Source of the DNA: Anaspis maculata
Lineage: Eukaryota; Arthropoda; Insecta; Coleoptera; Scraptiidae
Direction of reading: 5' to 3'
Assembly: GCA_949128115.1 (NCBI GenBank)
Contig: OX421964.1
Location: 3,224,001-3,288,000, forward strand
DNA length: 64,000 nt
Part shown: in pieces, positions 54,410 through 64,000 of the stretch
Layout: every line of letters starts with the position of its first letter
How positions within the stretch are numbered: the first letter of the stretch is position 1
The notes under the pieces: generated by a model
The model's database searches: none
The model's input: only the letters and a program-made list of their open reading frames with translations
Told to the model about the DNA's origin: nothing
Program-made: the position numbers and the translations under genes

Positions 54410-57240
54410 GAAGTTTTAAAGTTGAGGTGGGTGAGGGCAAAAGGGGGGTAATAAGAAATATTCATAATATTTTCCTCAACAAAAAAGATAATAATTTTGT
54501 TCAATTTGATGTAAGTACCACAAAGTAATGCCCGTTCACGTTACAAATTCAGCACAAGAAATTTTTTAATCAAAAATAAAGTGAAAAGCTGGAAAGGTAT
54601 ACGGCTGATGGGCCCTGATAGATTTGCGCCAAAACTTTGCAGGTCCCATCAGCCGTAGCCGTAGCCCTCTAACTTATCACTTTGTTTTTGATTCCAAAAG
54701 TTCTAGTGCTGAATTTGCAACGTGAAGAACAGCATATTATAGATGTTTCTACTTGAAATTGTAAAATAGAGGTCGGTGGGGGCAAAAGGGGAAAATTGAA
54801 AATTTTTAGAATATTTTTCTCAGTACAATTCTCTTCTGATGTATCACAAGGTAGGTGGTTTCATTTGAAATTTTAAAGTAAAAGGGTGGGTAGGGACCAA
54901 AGGGGATGATTGATAATTCTTATATTTTTCTTGGAAAAAGAATTCAATCCTCTCTAATCTGGTGAAACAAAAAGTACGTGTCAGTTATCATTTTTAGTTG
55001 GAACTTAAAAGAGTGGATAGAGCAAAAGGGGGGTTGATTAAAAAAAATTATAATATTTTTCTCACAAAGAAAATTTGATGTTTTCAATTTGATTTATCAC
55101 AAAGTAAATTATCCTACATGAGTTTTTAAAGTAAGGGTGGGTGAAGACGAGAAAGGGTGATTAATATTTTTTATATTCTTCTCAGAAAGAGAATTCAATT
55201 CTCTTCAATCGGATGAACCGAGAAGTACGTGGTTTCATTTGAAAGCTAAGGGTGTTTGAATATTTTTTTCACAAAGAGAATTTGATGTTTTCAATTTGAT
55301 GTACCACAAAGTAGATAAGCCTACATGAATTTTTTCATGTGGGGGGGGGGGGACAACAGGATGTGATAAATAAGTTTTATATTTTTCTCAGAAAGAGAAT
55401 TCAATTCTCTTCAATCTGGTGAACCATGCAAAAGTACGTGGTTCCATTTGAAATTTGGAAATCAAGGGTGGGTGGGGCAAAAGAGGGGTTAATAGAGAAA
55501 AAATGTTTTTCTCACAAAGAGAATATGATTTTTTCTGATTGATGTATCACAAAGTTCATTATTCTACATGAAATATTAAAGTGGGTGGGTTGGGACGAAA
55601 GAGAGTAATTATAAATTCTTATATTTTCATCAGAAAAAGAACTCAATCCTCTTCAATCTAGTGAACCGAAAGTACGTGGTTCCATTTGAAATTTAGAAGT
55701 TGAGTGTGGGTAGGCCAAAAAGGGGGTTGATCAAAAAAATTCATGATATTTTTCCCACAAATAAAATTTGATGTCTTCAATTTGATGTATCACGAAGTAG
55801 ATTACTCTACATGAAATTTTAAATTAAGGGTGGGTGGGGACAGAAGGGGGTTATTACTAATTTTTATAATTTTTTCAGAAAGAGAGTTCAACCTGGGGAA
55901 CCAAAAAGCACGTGATACCATTCGATATTTAGAATGTAAGGGTAGATGGGGCAAAAGGGGGGTTGATCAAAAAAATTTATAATATTTTTCTCATAAAGAG
56001 AATTTGATGTTTTCAATTTGCAATTTTCAGTTTTTTTCAATATACATGAAGTTTTTCAAGTAGGGGTGGGTGGGGACGACAGGGGGTGATTGATAATTTT
56101 TATATTTTTCTCAGAAAGAGAATTCAAGACTCTTTAATCTGGTTAATCAGAAGTACGTGGTGCCATTTAAAATTTGGAAGTTAAGGGTGGGTGGGACAAA
56201 AGGGGGGTTGAACAAAAAAAATTATAATATATTTCTCACAAAGAGAATTTGATGTCTTCAATTTGATGTATCACAAAATAGATTATTCTACATGAAATTT
56301 CAAATTAGGGGGGGGTGGGGGCAAAAGGGGGTTATTAATAATTTTTATAATTTTCTCAGAAAGAGAGTTCAACCTGGGGAACCAAAAAGCACGTGATACC
56401 ATTTGATATTTTGAATGTAAGGGTAGATGGAGCAAAAGGGGGGTTGATCAAAAAAATTTATAATATTTTTCTCACAAGGAGAATTTGATGTTTTCAATTT
56501 GATGTACCACAAAGTAGTTCAATATACATGAAGTTTCTTAAGTAGGGGTGGGTGGGGACGACAGGGGGTGATTGATAATTTTTATATTTTTCTCAGAAAG
56601 GGAATTCAAGACTTTTCAATCGGGTTAATCAGAAGTACGTGGTGCCATTTTAAATTTGGAAGTTAAGGGTGGGTGGGACAAAAGGGGGGTTGAACAAAAA
56701 AAATTATAATATTTTTCTCACAAAGAGAATTTGATGTCTTCAATTTGATGTATCACGAAATAGATTATTCTACATGAAATTTTAAATCAGGGGGGGCAAA
56801 AGGGGGTTATTACAAATTTTTATAATTTTCTCAGAAAGAGTGTTCAACCTGGGGAACCAAAAAGCACGTGATACCATTTGATATTTTGAATGTAAGGGTA
56901 GATGGGGCAAAAGGGGGGTTGATCAAAAAAATTTATAATATTTTTCTCACAAAGAGAATTTGATGTTTTCAATTTGATGTACCACAAAGTAGATTAATAT
57001 ACATGAAATTTTATAAGTAGGGGTAGGGTGGGGACGACAGGGGGTGATTGATGATTTTTATATTTTTCTCAGAAAGAGAATTCAAGACTCTTCAATCTGG
57101 TTTATCAGAAGTACGTGGTGCCATTTGAAATTTGGAACTTAAGGGTGGGTGGGGCAAAAGGGGGGTTGAACAAAAAAAAATAATAATATTTTTCTCACAA
57201 AGAGAATTTGATGTCTTCAATTTGACGTACTCAAAGCAGG
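54410..57240. repeat. Higher-order satellite, period about 480 bp
   Basis: Monomers near 120 bp contain AAAAGGGGGGTTGATCAAAA, TTTTTCTCACAAAGAGAATT and GTACGTGGTGCCATTTGAAA. Four monomer types follow one another, then the set repeats: the same type is found at about 55951, 56432 and 56907 (spacings 481 and 475). The left part is older and less regular. The purine-rich runs (GGGTGGGTGGGG) could form G-quadruplexes. No coding content. Confidence 0.9.
54530..54730. mobile_element. Small palindromic MITE in the satellite
   Basis: About 200 bp with ends GTTCACGTTACAAATTCAGC and the inverse of GTTCTTCACGTTGCAAATTC. A strong central hairpin reads ACGGCTGATGGGCCCTG against CAGGTCCCATCAGCCGT. It interrupts the GGGTGGGG-type satellite and is also present in copy B near 62150-62350, so it predates the duplication. 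Confidence 0.75.
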
Positions 57241-57804
57241 TGATTATATTTGTCATTTTGAGAGGGGGTGAGTGGAGTCGAAGGGGGTGAGTGGGGACAA
57301 AGGGGGTACGTTTGGAAATATCTTTTTATGCTCAGGTATTGGTGATTTTAAAAAATCTGAATTTTCTACTACTTTTTGCAGGTGGGTGCCACAAAAGTAC
57401 ACTGATGCATTTTGTGTGTGTGCAGATTGCGAAAGAACAACCAACACCATTGAATATATTCTTGGTTTAGTACTAGTGTGTGAACTCAAGGGGGCGCTTC
57501 AGCACAGGAGGTCACAAATGGGTGTCATACCCAAACTTGCACAAAGCACTTCTAATTTCTTGTGGCAACCTGATGAATTCACTTATACACCACTAAGTTT
57601 TGAAGATCCGAGGATTTCCTTCATATGCAAAGTCAATATGCTTCTATAAAAGCTGTTCTATAAGTTCTAGCCTTAAGCGGTGATTATTTTCAAGACAGTG
57701 AAGGTTTTTGCTGTGGCAACCGTGTGTAAGACGCCACAACTAGAGCGGACGCCACAGCATAGGTCGTTGCACGCACAAGTCGCCACAGTTAATGGGGTAC
57801 AAAC
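57241..57804 (+). other. Unique sequence between copies, unassigned frame
   Basis: A 125-codon frame (57272-57649) has no recognisable domain. From a TTTTTGCAG/GTGGG acceptor-like site near 57380 it reads VPQKYTDAFCVCADCERTTN and later SFEDPRISFICKVNMLL before a stop. It is not repeated in the window. It could be the last exon of an unknown gene or element protein. I do not assign a function. Confidence 0.35.
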
Positions 57805-57844
57805 ACACACACACACATACACACACACACACACACACATACAT
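57805..57844. repeat. CA microsatellite at the copy B boundary
   Basis: A longer, interrupted (AC)n tract, ending in ACATACAT just before ACCCGCCGGTG, the first base shared with copy A. Confidence 0.9.
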
Positions 57845-60800
57845 ACCCGCCGGTGTAGGTTTGTGGCAACCGTGCATCAAACCAAATTGTGGCAGCTTTG
57901 ATGAAACCATGTAGGTTGGGTACCCCTTTGCGTTAGCAACCCGTAAAACTGACCCATTTGGTTATACACTCCATGGGGGCGGCGCAGCATGTCCCCGAAT
58001 ATTCGTGCATATAACAAACTAGTGGCGTCGCTGCCACAATTAGGTGTCAAGTTTTTGTGCATCCAAGACGCCAGAATTCGGTGTATAGTCTGTGCATCGA
58101 AGACGCCAAAATTCGGTGTATAGTTTGTGTATCGAAGACGTCAAAATTCGGTGTATAGTTTGTGTATCAAAGGTGTCTTGTCTATAGTGTCTAAGTGATT
58201 ATGTCGATATTTTTAACAATTTTCAAAGCGCGACAGTTTTGGATTGCTTTGGAAGATTTTGAATCTGTTTAGACTGGCTGATAGCCCCATTTACACACAC
58301 TCCCTTGTACACATTCCCATGTATCTTGCACGAATTCAACCAACCCCCACTCCTTCATAACTACCGCCTTTTCCAAGTTGCTCCGATCTGAACCGGAATT
58401 TCTCGGTTGGATGAAGGAACTTGCGAAGAGAAGATAACTCAATGTTTCTCAACATCCCCCCCCCCTTCCCCCCGAAACCAGGTGAGAGAGTGAACAGTTT
58501 TAATTTCTATGATTTCAAGAGAATTGTTATGTTAAATAGAGAAGTTCGCGGGAAGAAAACCTCTTTTGTACCTTTTACAAATTCAACCAACACCAACTCC
58601 GCCCCACCCCTTCAAAACTACCCCCTTTTCCCAAGAATCTCCGATCTTAACCGGAATTTCTCGGTTAGGATAGAGGAACTCTTGAAGAGAAGAAAACTGA
58701 ATGTCCCTTTCCCCTCTCGCAAAACCGAGTGAGGGGGGGGGGGGCAAAAAGTTTTTATTTCTCTGATTTTGAGCGGATTTTTTGTGTTTGAGAGAGGAAC
58801 GCGCGGGGAGAAAACTCGCATAATACCTTGCACAAATTCAACCAACCCGCACCCCACCTTACCCTTTCAAAACTACCCCCTTGGCGTTTTAGTGTTTTAT
58901 TCAAGAGGAAACTCACGAAGATATAAAATCTTCTATAAACCTTTCACAAATTCCACCAACTCCCGCATCACCCCACTCCTTCAAACTACCCTCTTTTCTT
59001 AAGTACCTATCTCCGATCTGAACCGGCATTTTTCGGGTGGATAGAAGAATTTGCGGGGACAAGAAAATTCCATGACACTTTTCATCCCCTACATCCGTGA
59101 ACAGGGGAAGGGGAAAGGGGCAAATTTTTTAACCTCTTCGATTTAGAGCAGCCTTTTTTTGTTTGATAGGGAAACTTGCGGAGAGAAAATCTCCTAAGTA
59201 TATGCCTTGCACAAATTCCCCAGCAACCCCCACCTCACTCCACTCTTTCAAAAACCACCCCCTTTTTCCAAGTAGCTCCGATCTAAACCGGCATTTTTCG
59301 GTTGGATAAGAGAATTCGCGGGGACAAGAAAATTCCATGACACTTAATCCCTCACATCCTTGAAACCGGGGAAGAGGGGAGGGGCAAATTTTTAAACTCC
59401 TTGATTTAGAGAGGCCTTTTTATGTTTGATAGGGAATCTCGCGGAGATATAATATCTATCCTAATGCTAATATTAAACAATATGGTGTCGTATTTGAAAA
59501 TCAAATGTTGATGGCTCTTCCGATTATTTCCGGAAGTGCAGTTCAGTCAAGGTTAGGTGCAAAAGATAGGAAAAGAACCTAGTCCTTGATATTTCATGAA
59601 CATTTCAAAACTAAAGATGTAATTGGAAACGTCATAGGCTATGGGGTCTATAGTCTATAATAAAAAAAGTTACCTATCTATATTTATCTACTTCTACATA
59701 ATATTATTGTATTGTATAGCAATATAAAAATGTAATGGAAAAAAAAACAATTCTGAACATGATAGTGTAATTTTGAGGCAAAAATAACAATAAAATAGAA
59801 ATATTTTGCAAGAGTGAACATATTTGAACTAGATTGTTGAGGCACAACTTAGAACAAAATAGAAATACATTGGGCAAACAATCATAGTGAACGAGAACAG
59901 CTGCATTACTGATTGGCCTTTGAGGTAAAAATGAAAATAATATAGAATACACGCTTGGCAAACAACACATGTAACAGAGGGAAAATGCATGATGACTGAA
60001 CAAGAACATAGTTATCGAGCTTGAATGTTGAGGCACAAATTAGAACAAAATAGAAATACATCGGGTAAACAATATATAAAAGAGAAAAAGTAGATGCAGA
60101 CTGAGCATAATTCAGTTTGAATGTTAAGTAAAAAAAAATACATGAAGAGTGACCATAAAAGAGAGCCATATAGTAAGTTATCGATCGAATGGAAAGAAGT
60201 GTGTATAAGTATTACTCTATTTTTGTTTTAAATGGTAATAATTAAGTATTGTTGCTTTGGCTCAAATTCAAGTTTCTGTACTATCCCTTTCTTCCATGTA
60301 GGTACATACATACCTTTATAAACTGCTCAAAAGTGAATAGGGGTAATGAAAATTTCCGCATTTTGTAAAATGGGAATATCTCGAACAAAAATTCTCCGAT
60401 TTCAAAAAAGAAGACAACGCCAGATAGGGCCTACTTCGGCTACGTGATGATGTAAGGGATAGTTTCATAATTGAAAATGTACATGATATACAGTGCGCCA
60501 AAAGGAAGAGGGTCAAAAGGGTAAATTGTCAACGTTGTGTCACTTTTCTAAAAAAAATTGTAGATTATTTATAATATCGTTTTTTGAAAGGTAGCAATAA
60601 TATCCCGAAATGGTTTTTTAATTTTCAAATATTTCTTTCTTTTCAAAGGCTATGTGATTTTTTCAAAAATTAACATTTTTTTATTGCAATTCTCTTATTG
60701 GCCATATTATTGACGTAAATTTGGCAGATATGCATAAACTCACTTTAATACACCTTCCCACGAAAAAATTCACCCCAACGACCCCCAAGGGGGCTGCCAC

Positions 60801-63800
60801 CCGGTGGACGCCAGCATTCGCTTTTGGAATGGGTTGAAATGAAGCATGCTGTGGCGGATACGATGCGTTTACCAATTCGGGGATCTTGACGTAACATCAG
60901 TAACTTCATGTCACATCGTAATTACCATGGTTACGATATCACCCCCCTTCTGGTCATTTTTGTACAGGGTTATTAATTCCGAAAGTTGAAAATCGATAAT
61001 TCGAGAACGAATGCGCGTAGAGTTGAACTTTTTTTTAAATTTTATTGGAAATATTGGCGCATTTTTTGACATGTTGGAAATATTATTTAAGATATCCTCC
61101 TAAACTACGGGTAGGATAATTTGTCGTGTTTGATGTTTTACGTAAATGTTTCACCAATGTCATTGGCAACATAAGCATACACTCATGGCATACACTGTCA
61201 TTTTCAAAATATTATTCAAAGTAAAAGGAGTCATTTGAGTTTCATACAATATTTTTTTATCAATAGCAGAGCATAAAACATAACCATGGACATATGGACA
61301 CCCTGTGAAATTAACGTAATGGAGTATTATACTAGAATGTTTTTTTGTCGAAATGGAAACTACATCGAAAAATAATTGACCCGTATTTTTTTATTCGGTC
61401 GAAAATCGAATCGTTTGGGCGTAATCTATAAAAGAAGATCAACTACTTGTGACTGCCTTTGTAAATGACGTCAGAACTAGTAAGAATTTAAGAGTTTCGT
61501 TTATTTATTGCGGCCAAACGATTCGATTTCTGGCTAAACAAAAAAATATGGGTCAGTTATTTTTCAATGTAGTTTCTGTTCCCATCAAAAACAAAATATT
61601 TTTTTCAAAATATAATACTCTATTGTAAACTCGGCATTTCCTAATCACATTTTCACCAATTTCGTTGTGACGGTTTATTTAAATATAATTACTATACAGG
61701 TTGTGGGTTACATGTTTTGTACTCTGATATTGATAAAATATATTGTATGACGCTCAAAAATGACTCTTTTATTTTTAACCTAATTTTGAAAATGACAGTG
61801 TATGCTTATGTTGACACTGAGATTCACTAATCAGGCTTTATTTAAAATGTTTTAGATTTTTTCATGGGGTCCCCTTTGCCCTCTAAAATCTCGAGTCCTA
61901 AGGGAACATTTTTTAGGTGCTGCGGGTCAAAACTTTCTAATGGGTGTGGACAACAACTGTGCAAAATGGCTTGCTTGTATCATCAAATGCCACTTTTTTT
62001 TTGCGTACCGCAGGCACCTAATTCCAGTTGAAGTTTTAAAGTTGAGGTGGGTGAGGGCAAAAGGGGGGTAATAAGAAATATTCATAATATTTTCCTCAAC
62101 AAAAAAGATAATAATTTTGTTCAATTTGATGTAAGTACCACAAAGTAATGCCCGTTCACGTTGCAAATTCAGCACAAGAAATTTTTTAATCAAAAATAAA
62201 GTGAAAAGCTGGAAAGGTATACGGCTGATGGGCCCTGATAGATTTGCGCCAAAACTTTGCAGGTCCCATCAGCCGTAGCCGTAGCCCTCTAACTTATCAC
62301 TTTGTTTTTAATTCCAAAAGTTCTAGTGCTGAATTTGCAACGTGAAGAACAGCATATTATAGATGTTTCTACTTGAAATTGTAAAATAGAGGTCGGTGGG
62401 GGCAAAAGGGGAAAATTGAAAATTTTTAGAATATTTTTCTCAGTACAATTCTCTTCTGATGTATCACAAGGTAGGTGGTTTCATTTGAAATTTTAAAGTA
62501 AAAGGGTGGGTAGGGACCAAAGGGGATGATTGATAATTTTTATATTTTTCTTGGAAAAAGAATTCAATCCTCTCTAATCTGGTGAAACAAAAAGTACGTG
62601 TCAGTTATCATTTTTAGTTGGAACTTAAAAGAGTGGATAGAGCAAAAGGGGGGTTGATTAAAAAAAATTATAATATTTTTCTCACAAAGAAAATTTGATG
62701 TTTTCAATTTGATTTATCACAAAGTAAATTATCCTACATGAGTTTTTAAAGTAAGGGTGGGTGAAGACGAGAAGGGGTGATTAATATTTTTTATATTCTT
62801 CTCAGAAAGAGAATTCAATTCTCTTCAATCGGATGAACCGAGAAGTACGTGGTTTCATTTGAAAGCTAAGGGTGTTTGAATATTTTTTTCACAAAGAGAA
62901 TTTGATGTTTTCAATTTGATGTACCACAAAGTAGATAAGCCTACATGAATTTTTTCAAGTGGGTGTGGGGGGGGGACAACAGGATGTGATAAATAAGTTT
63001 TATATTTTTCTCAGAAAGAGAATTGAATTCTCTTCAATCTGGTGAACCATGCAAAAGTACGTGGTTCCATTTGAAATTTGGAAATCAAGGGTGGGTGGGG
63101 CAAAAGAGGGGTTAATAGAAAAAAAATGTTTTTCTCACAAAGAGAATATGATTTTTTCTGATTGATGTATCACAAAGTTCATTATTCTACATGAAATATT
63201 AAAGTGGGTGGGTGGGGACGAAAGAGAGTAATTATAAATTCTTATATTTTCATCAGAAAAAGAACTCAATCCTTTTCAATCTAGTGAACCGAAAGTACGT
63301 GGTTCCATTTGAAATTTAGAAGTTGAGTGTGGGTGGGCCAAAAAGGGGGTTGATCAAAAAAATTCATGATATTTTTCCCACAAATAAAATTTGATGTCTT
63401 CAATTTGATGTATCACGAAGTAGATTACTCTACATGAAATTTTAAATTAAGGGTGGGTGGGGACAGAAGGGGGTTATTACTAATTTTTATAATTTTTTCA
63501 GAAAGAGAGTTCAACCTGGGGAACCAAAAAGCACGTGATACCATTTGATATTTAGAATGTAAGGGTAGATGGGGCAAAAGGGGGGTTGATCAAAAAAATT
63601 TATAATATTTTTCTCATAAAGAGAATTTGATGTTTTCAATTTGCAATTTTCAGTTTTTTTCAATATACATGAAGTTTTTTAAGTAGGGGTGGGTGGGGAC
63701 GACAGGGGGTGATTGATAATTTTTATATTTTTCTCAGAAAGAGAATTCAAGACTTTTCAATCTGGTTAATCAGAAGTACGTGGTGCCATTTAAAATTTGG

Positions 63801-64000
63801 AAGTTAAGGGTGGGTGAGACAAAAAGGGGGTTGAACAAAAAAAATTATAATATATTTCTCACAAAAAGAATTTGATGTCTTCAATTTGATGTATCACGAA
63901 ATAGATTATTCTACATGAAATTTTGAATTAGGGGGGGTGGGGGCAAAAGGGGGTTATTAATAATTTTTATAATTTTCTCAGAAAGAGAGTTCAACCTGGG
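57845..64000. repeat. Segmental duplication, copy B (runs off the window)
   Basis: Directly repeats copy A. Offset is about 13794 at the left, falling to about 7621 after the segments missing from B. It lacks 46367-47993, 48029-49856 and 50432-53125, preserving exact empty sites for the last two. It differs from A by scattered substitutions and homopolymer lengths. It contains the satellite (62030 onward), which continues past the window. Confidence 0.95.

Larger units (their letters stand above)
44051..57240. repeat. Segmental duplication, copy A
   Basis: From ACCCGCCGGTGTAGGTTTGT onward this matches 57845 to the window end in the same orientation. Without the insertions in copy A the order is identical: 36-bp repeats, G/C-run modules, AT-rich tandem block, GTGCGCC region, small palindromes, then satellite. 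Copy A has three extra segments: 46367-47993, 48029-49856 and 50432-53125. Confidence 0.95.

Overview
This window is eukaryotic, repeat-dominated DNA, almost certainly from an arthropod and probably an insect. It is AT-rich and contains non-LTR retrotransposon debris, a Ty3/Gypsy-type solo LTR, hAT, Tc1/mariner-like, Mutator-like and PIF/Harbinger-like inverted-repeat elements, and terminal motifs of the CAGGG type common in insect transposons. A hemipteran host is a guess from general sequence texture only. I found no convincing intact host gene, no CRISPR array, no prokaryotic gene organisation and no canonical tRNA or rRNA gene. The open frames are short and almost all fall inside repeats.

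Layout. 1-6400 is degenerate tandem repeat with units of about 31 bp and about 615 bp. Its third 615-bp unit is split by a 3.5-kb foldback element (2334-5876) with GTCGAC-rich satellite arms. That element carries two smaller inserted MITEs. 6400-8029 is non-repetitive spacer. 8030-23408 is a 15.4-kb foldback structure with at least six further insertions inside it: 8306-10468 (itself holding 8989-9849), a minus-strand LINE relic (about 11790-15720) split by a 2.55-kb foldback (12635-15184), 15874-21643 (itself holding 17562-18464), and 22188-23112. Because each arm keeps the uninterrupted version of the other, several insertions can be proven by internal empty sites. 24370-28850 is a degenerate field of roughly 20-bp AGAAATC-type repeats interrupted by a solo LTR (26642-27163). 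28870-30450 holds a very degraded LINE. 32340-35040 is a palindromic element abutting the 3'-truncated end of an R2-type LINE relic (35040-37880, minus strand) whose two reverse-transcriptase aspartate motifs are mutated. 37885-40353 is an element built of CCCTATAG-rich modules.

From 44051 to the end the window is a tandem segmental duplication with an offset of about 13.8 kb: copy A 44051-57240, copy B 57845-64000 and continuing past the edge. Copy A carries a 1.83-kb palindrome (48029-49856) and a 2.69-kb hAT element (50432-53125, itself hosting 51356-52829) that copy B lacks. Copy B therefore supplies exact empty sites. Both copies contain a higher-order satellite with a period near 480 bp.

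The main biological content is the nested transposon history. Two different foldback families share the same internal module of about 100 bp, and one of them keeps the cysteine-rich CXC tail of an otherwise deleted element-encoded protein in its loop.
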